Assembly (NCBI GenBank): GCA_947631745.1
Contig: CANRMM010000005.1
Coordinates: forward strand, 1-55,288
Length of the DNA stretch: 55,288 nucleotides
Source: an uncultured Clostridia bacterium
Lineage (GTDB): Bacteria > Bacillota > Clostridia > TANB77 > CAG-508
Direction: 5' to 3'
The notes beneath the pieces were generated by a model that did no database searches, was not told the DNA's origin, and worked only from the letters and a program-made list of their open reading frames with translations. Positions within the stretch are counted from its first letter, which is position 1; the number at the start of each line of letters is the position of its first letter. Shown here piece by piece: positions 1-12,599 of this stretch. Made by a program: the position numbers and the translations under genes.

Positions 1-212
1 AAAGAATACGTTTAAAACTCAAATTTTTCATTCCTATGTGTGCCTTGCGAGTGAAACGAGAAAGGCATGGATTTTATCCTGTAACTATAATGTGTATTTT
101 TCTTGTCTTTTTTATTGATAATTATTCTCATTTATGTTATCATGGTTGAATGCATTTTATTTTTGTATATTTATTTCAAAAAAATAGATACTAATTTTAA
201 GGAGGTTTTTAT

Positions 213-2459
213 ATGGATTTTAAACAATGGGATGGCTTTAACAAAGCTGGTGAATGGACAAAAGAAATAGATGTAAGAGATTTTATTCAAAATAATTATA
301 CACCTTATGAAGGTAATGATGAATTTCTTTCTTCTCCTACTGAAAAGACAAAGAAATTATGGAATAAAGTTTTAGATCTTTATCAAAAAGAAAGAGAAAA
401 TGGTGGTGTTTTAGATGCTGATTGTAAAACACCTTCTTCTATTAATGCTTATGATGCTGGATATATTGATAAAGAGTTAGAGGAAATTGTTGGTTTTCAA
501 ACTGATGCACCTTTAAAAAGAGCAATTATGCCAAATGGTGGTATTCGTATTGTAGAAAAATCTGCTGAAAGTTATGGTTATACAGTAGATCCACAAATTA
601 AATATATTTATCATAATCTAAGAAAAACTCATAATGATGGTGTTTTTCAAGTATATACTCCTGATATCAGAGCTGCAAGAAGTTCACACTTAATCACTGG
701 TCTTCCAGATGGTTATGGTCGTGGAAGAATTATTGGAGATTATAGAAGGGTTGCTCTTTATGGTATTGACTACTTAATAGAGGGTAAAAAACTTGAACTT
801 GAAGCTTTAGATACTCCTGTATTTACAGAAAATATTATTAGAAATCGTGAAGAAGTTGCTGACCAAATTAATGCTTTAACTGAGTTAAAGAAAATGGCTG
901 AAAAATATGGTTTTGATATTTCTGTTCCAGCTTCTAATGCTAAAGAGGCAATTCAATGGTTATATTTTGGATATCTTGGTGCTATTAAAGATCAAAATGG
1001 TGCTGCTATGAGTCTTGGTAGAACTTCTACTTTCTTAGATATTTATATTGAAAGAGATCTTAAAAATGGTACTTTAACAGAGGAACAAGCTCAAGAGTTG
1101 ATGGATCATTTTGTTATGAAATTAAGAATGGTTCGCTTTTTGAGAGCTCCTGAATATAATAGTTTATTTAGTGGAGATCCAGTTTGGGTAACTGAAAGTA
1201 TTGGCGGTATGGGAATTGATGGTAGAACTTTAGTAACTAAAAATTCTTTTAGAATTCTTCATACCTTGGACAACTTAGGTCCTGCTCCTGAACCAAATTT
1301 AACTGTTTTATGGTCAAATTATTTACCTGATGGATTTAAGAAATATTGTGCTGATATTTCTATTCGTACTTCTTCTATTCAATATGAAAATGATGACTTA
1401 ATGAGAAGAACTTTAGGAGATGACTATGGTATTGCTTGCTGTGTTTCTGCTATGAAAATTGGAAAACAAATGCAATTTTTCGGAGCTAGAGCTAATTTGG
1501 CTAAAACTTTGCTTTATGCTATTAATGGTGGTAGAGATGAAAATAGTGGAAAACAAGTTACTCCTAAATTCCAAGGTATTACATCTGAATATTTAGATTA
1601 TGAAGAGGTTTGTGAAAAGTTTGATCAGATGATGGAATATGTTGCTAAAATATATATCAAGGCTTTGAATGCTATTCATTATATGCATGATAAATATTCG
1701 TATGAAGCTTTAGAAATGGCTTTACATGATAGTGATGAAAATATATTAAGAACTATGGCTTGTGGTATTGCTGGTTTATCTGTTGTTGCAGATTCACTTT
1801 CTGCTATAAAATACGCTAAAGTAAAAGTTATTCGTGATGAAACTGGACTAGCTGTTGATTATCAAGTTGAAGGAGATTTTCCTAAGTATGGTAATGATGA
1901 TGATAGAGTTGACAGTATTGCAGTTGAAGTCGTTAAGAAATTTTTAAGGAAACTTCAAAAATATCAAACATATAGGGGTTCAAAGCATACTTTATCAATT
2001 CTTACAATTACCTCAAATGTTGTATATGGAAAAAATACTGGTAGTACTCCTGATGGAAGACATTCAGGTGAACCTTTTGGTCCTGGTGCTAATCCGCTTC
2101 ATGGAAGAGATACAAATGGTGCTTTAGCTGTTATGAATACAATTGCTAAGCTTCCATATGAATATTCTGAAGATGGAATTTCATTTACTTTTTCTATTAC
2201 ACCTGCTGCTCTTGGAAAAGATGATGAAACAAAACAAAATAACCTAGTTGGTATGTTGGATGGATATTTCAAACAAACTGGTCATCATATTAATGTTAAT
2301 GTTTTCAACAGAGAATTATTAGAAGATGCTATGGAACATCCTGAAAATTATCCTCAACTTACAATTCGTGTTTCTGGTTATGCTGTTAATTTCACTAAAT
2401 TAACAAGAGAACAACAGTTAGATGTTATTAATAGAACAATTCATGAGAGAATTAGTTAA
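213..2459 (+). CDS. pflB: formate C-acetyltransferase (pyruvate formate-lyase)
   Basis: 748 aa ORF; PFL motifs including [26 protein letters not shown] and C-terminal glycyl-radical [12 protein letters not shown] aaggaggt upstream. Confidence 0.98.
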   Translation: MDFKQWDGFNKAGEWTKEIDVRDFIQNNYTPYEGNDEFLSSPTEKTKKLWNKVLDLYQKERENGGVLDADCKTPSSINAYDAGYIDKELEEIVGFQTDAPLKRAIMPNGGIRIVEKSAESYGYTVDPQIKYIYHNLRKTHNDGVFQVYTPDIRAARSSHLITGLPDGYGRGRIIGDYRRVALYGIDYLIEGKKLELEALDTPVFTENIIRNREEVADQINALTELKKMAEKYGFDISVPASNAKEAIQWLYFGYLGAIKDQNGAAMSLGRTSTFLDIYIERDLKNGTLTEEQAQELMDHFVMKLRMVRFLRAPEYNSLFSGDPVWVTESIGGMGIDGRTLVTKNSFRILHTLDNLGPAPEPNLTVLWSNYLPDGFKKYCADISIRTSSIQYENDDLMRRTLGDDYGIACCVSAMKIGKQMQFFGARANLAKTLLYAINGGRDENSGKQVTPKFQGITSEYLDYEEVCEKFDQMMEYVAKIYIKALNAIHYMHDKYSYEALEMALHDSDENILRTMACGIAGLSVVADSLSAIKYAKVKVIRDETGLAVDYQVEGDFPKYGNDDDRVDSIAVEVVKKFLRKLQKYQTYRGSKHTLSILTITSNVVYGKNTGSTPDGRHSGEPFGPGANPLHGRDTNGALAVMNTIAKLPYEYSEDGISFTFSITPAALGKDDETKQNNLVGMLDGYFKQTGHHINVNVFNRELLEDAMEHPENYPQLTIRVSGYAVNFTKLTREQQLDVINRTIHERIS

Positions 2460-2510
2460 TAATTTCGTATTTTAGTTTTATAGTTATTGTTGAAAAGAGG
2501 ATTATGATTA

Positions 2511-3234
2511 ATGAGTGAAAATATAGCAAGAGTACATTCCTTTGAATCTTTTGGTGCAGTAGATGGTCCAGGTATTCGTTTTGTTATTTTTATGCAAGGA
2601 TGTAGTTTAAAATGTAAATATTGCCATAATCGAGATACTTGGCCAATTAACTCTGGTATGGAATATACTGTTGATGAATTAATTGCTAAAATCTCTCGTT
2701 ATAAAAATTATTTTACTGTTTCTAAACGGTGGAGTTACAGTTAGTGGTGGTGAACCTCTTCTTCAAACTCCCTTCCTCATTTCTTTATTTACTAGATTAA
2801 AGGCACTAGGTATTCATATTGCAGTTGATACTTCTGGTTCTTTTAGTATTACAGATGATATCAAAAAATTAATTGATCTGACTGATTTATTTTTGTTAGA
2901 TATTAAATGTATTAATGATGAAATTTGCAAAGACTTAACTGGTGTTTCTAATCAAAGAGAGCTTGAATTTGCTAGATATTTGAGTAAAAATAATAAAGAT
3001 ATGTGGATTAGACAGGTTCTTGTTCCTGGAATTACAGATAAAGAAGAAGATTTAAAAAAATTGAAAGATTTTATTCTAGAGCTAAAAACAGTAAAAAAAG
3101 TAGAAGTTTTACCTTATCATGATTTAGGTAAGTATAAGTGGGCTGAACTTAATTGTAAATATGAATTAGAAGGCGTTCCTACTGCTACTTCTCAAGATGT
3201 AAATAGAGCAAAACAAATTTTAGGGATTTCTTAA
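2511..3234 (+). CDS. pflA: pyruvate formate-lyase activating enzyme (radical SAM), one +1 frameshift at in-frame CGG 2727-2729
   Basis: Frame 1 carries GCSLKCKYCHNRDTW (radical SAM CxxxCxxC); frame 2 carries GGVTVSGGEPLLQ to the end. Span is 724 nt = 3n+1. Joined as ...YFTVSK-(C)-GGVTVSGGEP... Confidence 0.93.
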
Positions 3235-3254
3235 TTAATTTTATATGAATCCAC

Positions 3255-3286
3255 AAAAATTCCAGTGATTTCTCACTGGAATTTTT
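3255..3286 (+). terminator. rho-independent terminator after pflA
   Basis: AAAAATTCCAGTGA-TTTC-TCACTGGAATTTTT inverted repeat. Confidence 0.85.
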
Positions 3287-3334
3287 GCTTTTGAGTTCCT
3301 AATTTTAGGCTACTCCCCTATTCTTCATTTGTTA

Positions 3335-3589
3335 TTAGTTACAGCAGTTTTCCTTTTTTGTTTTTTTATTACAAATTGCTAGAATAATCTGAATAATTAA
3401 TAAAATAATTAAAATAGCTAGTATTGCTACAAATGCTCCTACTCCTAATGCTGTAAATAAACCTGTTGTAGCTCCTATAATAACGCCAATAACAAATGTA
3501 ATTAAAGCCACTAATATTGCTATTATAATTTCTGAGCAGTTCTTTTTACTTTTTTTATAACCACAATCATTATCGCACATGTGATTCAC
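3335..3589 (-). CDS. small membrane protein, unknown function, Cys-containing termini
   Basis: 84 aa ORF, two hydrophobic segments, RBS gggggtgaatcac upstream. Confidence 0.6.
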   Translation of the reverse strand: MNHMCDNDCGYKKSKKNCSEIIIAILVALITFVIGVIIGATTGLFTALGVGAFVAILAILIILLIIQIILAICNKKTKKENCCN

Positions 3590-3680
3590 CCCCTAATGAT
3601 ATTTTTTCAAATACCATTATTATATAATATGCAGTTGTTCGACTTTTTTCTACATTTTTGGTTTCATATTTATATTTTAT

Positions 3681-4586
3681 TTACCAACGTGCTCCTGCAC
3701 CAGAAAATTCATCTTTAGAATATTGTTTTTCTAATTCTTTTTCTAATTTTCCGTCTTTTATTGTATATTTCCATTTTTCTAATTTTTCTTCGTCTTCTTC
3801 ATGATTGATTACATATTCTATAATACTGTCTTCATTTACTTTTAAGAATTCACCTGTATAGTCTTCTACTATAACGCTTGCTCCTAATCTATAATCAAAT
3901 ACACCTAATACTTCTGCATTTTCATCTACTACATAACATTTTTGTCTGTCATGTGTATAGTAGTCTTTTTCTACTATTACTAAAATAATATATTTTTGGT
4001 TGTCTTGCCCTTTTATTGTTGAAACCTCTTGTACTATATCACTTACTTTTAGTTCATAGTTTATTCCCATAGTAGGGTAAAAAGTTGATTGCTCTAGTTC
4101 TACTTTTTTTCCATTAATTTCTACACTTAATTCTGCTTTTTGTTCTTTTAAATCGTTTGCTTGTAATGTTTTGTATTTTTCACTTTGATATTCTTTGTCT
4201 ATTTCTATATTGGCTCTAATTTCTAGAACTTTATTGTTTGCTACTAATCTATACATTTTAGTTGTTTCACTTTTAGTATTTTGTTCTTCTGGTATTGTAC
4301 TCGGAGTATCTGCAATATAATTTTCTGAGTTTAAATTATTTTCTACTTCATTATCTGGTTCTTCTGGTATGTTTGGAATATCTATAATAAACTGTCCTGG
4401 GATTAAATTATTTTTATCTTCGTCTTGAGTCTTTGTTTCTTGTTCTATATTTTGTTTAGAATTTGATATATTATCTAATGATAAGTTTTGATATAGTATA
4501 AGACATGCTATAATAATCAATACAATTATTACTACCCATATAATAACTAGTAATATTCCTACTTTATTTTTTTGTTCTTTTTCCAT
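3681..4586 (-). CDS. membrane-anchored protein of unknown function (paralogue of next gene)
   Basis: N-terminal TM helix then acidic linker; C-terminal half resembles 4607..5326 product. Confidence 0.7.
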   Translation of the reverse strand: MEKEQKNKVGILLVIIWVVIIVLIIIACLILYQNLSLDNISNSKQNIEQETKTQDEDKNNLIPGQFIIDIPNIPEEPDNEVENNLNSENYIADTPSTIPEEQNTKSETTKMYRLVANNKVLEIRANIEIDKEYQSEKYKTLQANDLKEQKAELSVEINGKKVELEQSTFYPTMGINYELKVSDIVQEVSTIKGQDNQKYIILVIVEKDYYTHDRQKCYVVDENAEVLGVFDYRLGASVIVEDYTGEFLKVNEDSIIEYVINHEEDEEKLEKWKYTIKDGKLEKELEKQYSKDEFSGAGARW

Positions 4587-4606
4587 ATTTCTTTTCCTTT
4601 GCTTTT

Positions 4607-5326
4607 TTACGCTATTTTACCTATTGGTGTATATTCGTCTTTTTTATATTCTTTTTCTAATGATCTTTCTAGATTTCCATCATTTACAATGTATTTCCAT
4701 TTTTGAAGTACTTCATTATTTTTATCTATTTCATATTTTATAATATAATTTTCATAAACTTGTAAATAGTCTCCAGAATAGTCATTTAGCATAATTCCTG
4801 TTGCTCTATCATTAATAAAATTTCCAAGTATTTTGGCATTTTCATCTATTATGTAATAGTTTTGATATACATTTGTATAGGTATTACAATTTTCTAATAA
4901 TAGCAATATATATTCTTTGTCTTTTCCCTTAAATATAGAAATATCTTTTATAATATTCTTTAGTTGTAATTCTTCTGCGCTATCTAGCTCAATTAGCATA
5001 TCTTCTATCTTTTCCGTTTTTTGATTATTGATTTCTATATCTATTCCTACTTTATATGTTGTATATACTCCGTCATCGCTTTTTTCTGTATCATTTATAT
5101 TCATTGTTATTACTATTTCTGACATATTTTGATTTAGTTGTATTTTCTTAGTCGCCACATTATTATTTATTGTTATCTCAATTTCTTGATTTTCTATGTT
5201 TTGACTATTTTCTTCTTTATTCTCTTTTATTTCATTTGGTTGCATAAATTTATAGCCTAATAGTCCTATTATTATGATAATTAATAAAATAATGATACCA
5301 AGTTTTATTTTTTCCTTTTCTTTCAC
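4607..5326 (-). CDS. membrane-anchored protein of unknown function
   Basis: N-terminal TM helix; shared motifs with upstream paralogue (YxxDENAxxLGxF, DYxGxxLxVxExxIIxY, KWKYxxxDGxLExxLEKxYxKDE). Confidence 0.7.
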   Translation of the reverse strand: MKEKEKIKLGIIILLIIIIIGLLGYKFMQPNEIKENKEENSQNIENQEIEITINNNVATKKIQLNQNMSEIVITMNINDTEKSDDGVYTTYKVGIDIEINNQKTEKIEDMLIELDSAEELQLKNIIKDISIFKGKDKEYILLLLENCNTYTNVYQNYYIIDENAKILGNFINDRATGIMLNDYSGDYLQVYENYIIKYEIDKNNEVLQKWKYIVNDGNLERSLEKEYKKDEYTPIGKIA

Positions 5327-5341
5327 TATCTCGCTCCTATT

Positions 5342-6505
5342 TTATCCAAAAATTCCTTTTTTCTTTATTGGTGGTTGCTCGTTCATTGTTTTAGCTAATT
5401 GCATTAAAATATCTCTTTGCTCTTTTGATAGTTTTCTTGGTATTTGAACTTCTGTTGTAAATACAAAATTTCCTTGAGAACCATTATTTAGGTTTTTGAA
5501 TCCTTTACCTCTAATCGTAAACTTTGTTCCATTTTGCGTTCCTTCTGGAATTCGATAAGTTTCTTTGCTTCCGTCTACCATTGGAATCTCTATATCTGCT
5601 CCTAAAGTTGCCTGTGTAAAAGTGATTGGTATTTCACAAAATACATCTTGACCTTTTCTGGTATAAATACTATGACGTTTTAAATGTACTGTTATATATA
5701 AATCTCCTTTTGTACCACCTTTTTCTCCTGGTTCGCCTTCTCCTCTTAATACAATAGTTTGATTTTCATCAATTCCTGATGGTATTTTTACAGAAATTCT
5801 TACAGCCTTTCTGACAGTTCCTTTTCCTTTACATTCTGGACAAGGTTCTGGTATCACTTCTCCTGTTCCATGGCAATTTGTACATGGTCTTACTGTTTGC
5901 ATTTGACCGAAGGATTGTTGTTTGTACTTGTTTTATTTGTCCTGTTCCTCCACACATAGTACATTTTTGTTTTTTGGTTCCTGGTCTTGCTCCTTCCCCA
6001 TGGCAATTAGAACAAGTTTCATTTCTTGTTACATTAACATATCTTTCTGTTCCTAAAAAAGCTTCTTCAAAACTAATATCAATGTTATATCTTATGTCTG
6101 CACCTTTTCTTGGTCCTTGATTTGCTCTTGAAGAGGTTCTTCCTGAAAAGCCTCCTCCGAAGAAAGAGGAGAATATATCTCCTAAATCTCCAAAGTCACT
6201 AAAACCATCAAATCCTGATGATGAATATGAATAATATCCATTTTGACCTCCAAATGGTCCTCCTGCTCCTCCAAATCCTTGTGGATCTGCTGTTCCAAAT
6301 TGGTCGTACATCTGTCTTTTTTGTGGATTTGATAAAGTTTCATAGGCTTCATTTACTTCTTTAAATTTTGCCTCTGCCTCTTTTTTATTATCTGGGTTTG
6401 CATCCGGATGATATTTTTTTGCTAATTTACGATATGCTTTTTTTATTTCTTCATCCGTTGCTTTTTTATCAACTCCCAGTATCTCATAATAGTCTTTGTT
6501 TGCCA

Positions 6506-6506
<1 letters not shown>
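5342..6506 (-). CDS. dnaJ: chaperone protein DnaJ, one +1 frameshift at in-frame CGG (minus strand 5909-5907)
   Basis: J-domain with HPD and the first zinc-finger repeats in ORF 5829..6506; [10 protein letters not shown], CPECKGKG and C-terminal domain in ORF 5342..5902. Span is 1165 nt = 3n+1. Joined as ...QTTIL-(C)[16 protein letters not shown]... Confidence 0.95.
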
Positions 6507-8374
<1,868 letters not shown>

Positions 8375-8488
8375 TTAACTTCCTTTCTTTTGGTGATACT
8401 TCAGGTAATTTAATTCACCTATTTGATAAATTAAAATGTATTCCTTATTCACCTTATGATTTATATTTATTTTTTAATTAAAAACAAT

Positions 8489-9058
8489 CTAGTTTGCAAC
8501 AATTACCATTGAATGGCGAATTACTTTGTTGCCGATTATGTATCCTTTTCTATATTCTTCTTTTATTTCTTTTTCTCCTAAGTTTTCATCTACTACTAAG
8601 CTTACTGCTTCGTGTAATTCTGGATCAAAAGTTTTTCCTACTGTTTCAATTTCTTTTACTCCATTTGCTGTTAATACATCTTTAAATTGCTTTAGTACTA
8701 GCTCGATTCCTTGTTTATAGCTTTCATCTTCTGTATGTGATTCTACTGCTTTTTCTAAATTGTCTAAGATTGGTAAAAATTTAATAACAATATCTGCTAG
8801 TACAGAACTATGCATTGTTTCTCTTTCTTTTGAACTTCTCTTTTTATAATTATCAAATTCTGCTGCAATTCTTTTTAATCTATCCTCCGTTTCTGATAAT
8901 TCTATTTTTTGTGATTCTATTTGTTTTTTTAATTCGATAATTTCATCACTATCTTTACTGTCTTTTACTTTTTCTTCTGTATCTTCTCCTTTGTCTTTTT
9001 CATCTAGCATTTTATCCCTTCCTTTCTTGTTATTTTTCATGGATTCGTCATTCTCCAT
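8489..9058 (-). CDS. grpE: nucleotide exchange factor GrpE (true start may be the internal Met of MLDEKDKGED)
   Basis: FDNYKKRSSKERE, FLPILDNLEKA, NGVKEIETVGKTFDPELHEAV; between hrcA and dnaK. Confidence 0.96.
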   Translation of the reverse strand: MENDESMKNNKKGRDKMLDEKDKGEDTEEKVKDSKDSDEIIELKKQIESQKIELSETEDRLKRIAAEFDNYKKRSSKERETMHSSVLADIVIKFLPILDNLEKAVESHTEDESYKQGIELVLKQFKDVLTANGVKEIETVGKTFDPELHEAVSLVVDENLGEKEIKEEYRKGYIIGNKVIRHSMVIVAN

Positions 9059-10049
9059 TTAGCTTTTTGCTTATATATTTCATAACAGAAATTACTTTTG
9101 AATAATCCATTCTTGTTGGACCTATAATTCCTATTGTTCCCAAATCTTTATTTTTATACTTATGTTTAAATGTAATAATACTAAAATCTTTTAATTGATC
9201 ATTTTCATTTTCATTTCCTATATATACATTAATATCATTTGCAAATCCTGTGTTTAATAAATCTGCTACTATCTCTTTTTGGTCAATTACATTAATGAAA
9301 TTTTTTGCCATATCCAAACTTTTAAATTCTGGCAAATCGAAGGCTTTATTGGCTCCTTCTAAATATATTTTGCTTTCGTCATTAATGGCTTTATTTAATT
9401 GTTCCATAATTGGTTTTATTACTTTTAAGCTGTAATTCATGTGTGAGAAAATGTATTTTTCTAATGGTTTATCAATTTCTTCTAATGGCTTACCTTTTAA
9501 TTTGTTATTAAAAATAAAGTTTAATGTTTCTACTTGTTCATCGTTGATATCTTCATCAAATTTTATCATTGTTTCTTTTACAATTCCACTATCTGTTAGT
9601 ATAACCCCCATTAGCATTCTTGTTCCTAATCGAATAAATTTTATATCCTCTATATTTTGTAAATTTGTTTTAGGTCCAATTGCTAATGTTGTATAGTGTG
9701 TAATTTCAGAAATTGTGCTGGTAGTTATTTTTGTTAGTTCTTCTATTTCATTTACTCTTGTTTCTAGTTTTGATTTAATATATTTTATTTCTTCTAAGCT
9801 AATATTATTATCATTTAAAAGTTCATCTACGTAAAGTCTATATCCTTTTGCTGATGGAACTCTTCCACTGGATGTGTGTTGTTTTTCTATATACCCTACT
9901 TTTTCTAGTTCTGCCATTTCATTTCTAATGGTTGCACTACTTAGTTTTAATCCATATTTATTTACAATGCTTCCTGAACTGACTGGTTCTGCAGTATTTA
10001 TATATTCTTCTATAATTGCCTGCAATATTTTTTTCTTTCTATCATCCAC
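9048..10049 (-). CDS. hrcA: heat-inducible transcriptional repressor HrcA
   Basis: RKKKILQAIIEEYINTAEPVSSGSIVNKYGLKLSSATIRNEMAELEKVGYI, SSGRVPSAKGYRLYVDEL; first gene of the heat-shock operon. Confidence 0.97.
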   Translation of the reverse strand: MDDRKKKILQAIIEEYINTAEPVSSGSIVNKYGLKLSSATIRNEMAELEKVGYIEKQHTSSGRVPSAKGYRLYVDELLNDNNISLEEIKYIKSKLETRVNEIEELTKITTSTISEITHYTTLAIGPKTNLQNIEDIKFIRLGTRMLMGVILTDSGIVKETMIKFDEDINDEQVETLNFIFNNKLKGKPLEEIDKPLEKYIFSHMNYSLKVIKPIMEQLNKAINDESKIYLEGANKAFDLPEFKSLDMAKNFINVIDQKEIVADLLNTGFANDINVYIGNENENDQLKDFSIITFKHKYKNKDLGTIGIIGPTRMDYSKVISVMKYISKKLNGE

Positions 10050-10064
10050 TTTCTTACACCTCTT

Positions 10065-10091
10065 TTAGCAATTAATCTGTTTGACTGCTAA
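10065..10091. promoter_or_regulatory. CIRCE-like operator 1 (TTAGCAATT-N9-GACTGCTAA)
   Basis: Inverted repeat with the canonical 9-nt spacer just upstream of hrcA; TTAGCA/TGCTAA arms match the CIRCE consensus outer half. Confidence 0.75.
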
Positions 10092-10115
10092 ACTTTCTAT
10101 ATATTATATCCATTT

Positions 10116-10142
10116 TTAGCAAAAGTCAATACATATTGCTAA
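10116..10142. promoter_or_regulatory. CIRCE-like operator 2 (TTAGCAAAA-N9-TATTGCTAA)
   Basis: Second inverted repeat with 9-nt spacer, overlapping a minus-strand TTGACT/TATAAT-like promoter for hrcA. Confidence 0.7.
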
Positions 10143-10172
10143 AATATATCGTGATTTTTTTGTAAAAAAGTA

Positions 10173-10201
10173 TTGACATCTATCTAAAAATGCTTTATAC
10201 T
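10173..10201 (+). promoter_or_regulatory. sigma-A promoter for tRNA genes (TTGACA-N17-TATACT)
   Basis: Near-consensus hexamers with 17-bp spacer, just upstream of the tRNA. Confidence 0.8.
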
Positions 10202-10219
10202 TAGAATTGCGTTTGAGAA

Positions 10220-10296
10220 GCGCCCTTAGCTCAGTTGGTCAGAGCAACCGGCTCATAACCGGTGGGTCCAAGGTTCGAATCCTTGAGGGCGCACCA
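10220..10296 (+). tRNA. tRNA-Met (CAT anticodon, elongator-type; Ile2 cannot be excluded)
   Basis: GCGCCCT...AGGGCGC acceptor stem, anticodon loop CTCATAA, GGTTCGAATCC T-arm, encoded CCA. Confidence 0.93.
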
Positions 10297-10315
10297 CGCA
10301 TTATTTTTTATATAT

Positions 10316-10401
10316 GGGTAGGTGGCCGAGTGGCTAAAGGCGGCAGACTGTAAATCTGTTCTCATTTGAGTACGATGGTTCGAATCCATCCCTGCCCACC
10401 A
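10316..10401 (+). tRNA. tRNA-Tyr (GTA)
   Basis: Class II tRNA with long variable arm, anticodon loop CTGTAAA, T-arm GGTTCGAATCC, encoded CCA. Confidence 0.95.
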
Positions 10402-10490
10402 AATCATTCAAATATGAACACTAGAATTTATTATTTTGTTGGAGGTTTTGCAATATTATCTAAACTACCTATAAACAATGATTAATCATG

Positions 10491-10517
10491 AGCTATCAGA
10501 AATGATAGCTTTTTTTG
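10491..10517 (+). terminator. terminator after the tRNA genes
   Basis: AGCTATCA-GAAA-TGATAGCT followed by T-run. Confidence 0.85.
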
Positions 10518-10690
10518 TATTTAATTAAAACATTATTAGATAAATAATAAAATGTTAAATTTGACATCTTAGGATTCACACAGCGATTGCCGAATGTTTA
10601 CATAATTTGGGAAATATAGTATAATATAAGTATATGCAAACTTATAGATTAACATTATGAACCGTAAATGTTTAAAAGGGGGATTATGTT

Positions 10691-12001
10691 ATGAATGATT
10701 ATATAAGAGAAGTAGAATTAAGCGAAGAGCAAAAGGCTCTATATGATTTAATGGAAAACACTAGAAAAAATATGTTTATAACAGGTAAAGCTGGTACAGG
10801 TAAAAGTTATCTTCTAAAATATTTTAAAGAACATACAAAAAAAGATGTATTATACACTGCTCCAACAGGAATTGCTGCTATTAACATTGGAGCTGTTACG
10901 ATACATTCTGCATTTGGCTTTGATAATTTAAAAGATGGAACTAATTTTTTTAAGTTATCTTATGAAAAAATTGATATATTAAGAAATCTAGAAGTACTAA
11001 TAATAGATGAAATTTCGATGGTTAGAGTTGATGTTTTAGAACAAATTAACAAAATTCTTAAATATTATAATCGTACAGATAAACCTTTTGGTGGAAAACA
11101 AGTAATAGTGTTTGGGGATATTTTTCAATTGCCTCCTGTTGTTAAAACCAAAGAAGAAAAAGCTTGTTTTTCAGATAAATACGGTGATGTATATTTTTTT
11201 AATTCAAATGCTTATTGTAATGGAGATTTTGAAATTAAAGAACTAAGAAAAATATATAGGCAAACAAATAGAACATTTATTGACATTCTTAATAAAATTC
11301 GAGAAGGTGTTTTACCCAAAGAATATGAAAACATTCTAAATCAGCGTTATGTTACAAAAGCACCTGATGGTATTGTTCAATTGGTTACAAAAAATCAAAT
11401 TCGTGAAGAAATAAATAAAAATAACTTAGAAAAAATAAATACAAAAGAATATTGTTATAATGCAGAGATATCTTATAATTCTGATATAAAGTGTAAAAGT
11501 AAAGTAGACCCAAATCAATATATGTGTGATTTTGAGTTAAAATTAAAAGTAGGAGCACATATTATGATGATATCAAATGATACTCAATATAAAAGATGGG
11601 TAAATGGAACATTTGGAATTATTTCTGAATTAGGAAATAATTCCATAAAAGTACTGATTGCTGGTAACGAATATACTATTGAAAAGCAGGAATTCATAAA
11701 ATACAAATGTTATTACAATAAAGAGAAAAAGAAACTATCATATATTTGGGAAACATGTGTTAAACAATTTCCTGTAATATTAGCATATGCAGTAACTATT
11801 CACAAATCACAAGGAATGACTTATCAAGAAATGGTTTGCAATTTAGAAGGATGTTTTGCATCAGGACAAGCATATGTAGCATTATCTAGATGTGTTAGTC
11901 TTGATACAATTTATTTGGTTCATAAAATATGTCGAAAAGATGTTTTTACGAATTCATCAATAAAGAATTTTTATAATGAACAAATAAAAAATGCTGTTTA
12001 A
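10691..12001 (+). CDS. Pif1/RecD-like ATP-dependent helicase
   Basis: Walker A TGKAGTGKSYLL, DEISM, GDIFQLPPV, C-terminal AVTIHKSQGMTY and AYVALSRC. Confidence 0.92.
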   Translation: MNDYIREVELSEEQKALYDLMENTRKNMFITGKAGTGKSYLLKYFKEHTKKDVLYTAPTGIAAINIGAVTIHSAFGFDNLKDGTNFFKLSYEKIDILRNLEVLIIDEISMVRVDVLEQINKILKYYNRTDKPFGGKQVIVFGDIFQLPPVVKTKEEKACFSDKYGDVYFFNSNAYCNGDFEIKELRKIYRQTNRTFIDILNKIREGVLPKEYENILNQRYVTKAPDGIVQLVTKNQIREEINKNNLEKINTKEYCYNAEISYNSDIKCKSKVDPNQYMCDFELKLKVGAHIMMISNDTQYKRWVNGTFGIISELGNNSIKVLIAGNEYTIEKQEFIKYKCYYNKEKKKLSYIWETCVKQFPVILAYAVTIHKSQGMTYQEMVCNLEGCFASGQAYVALSRCVSLDTIYLVHKICRKDVFTNSSIKNFYNEQIKNAV

Positions 12002-12113
12002 AGATAATATTTTCATATATATTAAACAAGCTGTTCATGAAAATAGATTTTTATTAAAAAATAATCTTGTTCGTATTTTGAAAGTGTCGGTTCACCATAG
12101 AAAAATGGTTGTA

Positions 12114-12141
12114 AGTAGCTTGTATTTAAGGATACAAGCTA
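12114..12141 (+). terminator. hairpin downstream of the helicase
   Basis: GTAGCTTGTA-tttaagga-TACAAGCTAC. Confidence 0.5.
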
Positions 12142-12326
12142 CTTTACTGTTTATAACTTCCTATATTTTTATTTAATTTTAATAAATTAAATTTCAATAG
12201 AGACATAAGGATTTTCACGATTTTTCATTTTTGTTATTTTTTAGTATTTTATTTTTTATTTATAATTAGTAGTAAAATATTTTAAATCATGTTATAATAC
12301 TAATTAGTATAGGAGAGTGATAAAAA

Positions 12327-12599
12327 ATGATGTATCCATATGTAAAATATGAAGATGAAACAGAAGTTGTTTTTTCAAATATATATATAGAAAATGATAT
12401 AGAATGTATAGATGTACATTTTGAACGACCTACAGAAAACGGATTTGACTCTGTTAGAATACAATTACCAACATATAAAGTAACAGTATGGGAAGGTAAT
12501 TATAGTGAAAAAGAAATAGAGTTTTTTAAACAAGTTGTTCAAAATAGTGCAGACTTATTTTACAAATATGCAAAAGAAGGAGGGCTTAAAATTGCCTAA
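12327..12599 (+). CDS. hypothetical protein, partner of downstream DUF4160 gene
   Basis: 90 aa ORF with RBS; overlaps the start of the DUF4160 gene. Confidence 0.6.
   Translation: MMYPYVKYEDETEVVFSNIYIENDIECIDVHFERPTENGFDSVRIQLPTYKVTVWEGNYSEKEIEFFKQVVQNSADLFYKYAKEGGLKIA

Noticed and set aside
11991-12176. 61-aa ORF after the helicase
   Set aside because: No RBS or recognisable domain and overlaps a hairpin; probably noncoding.
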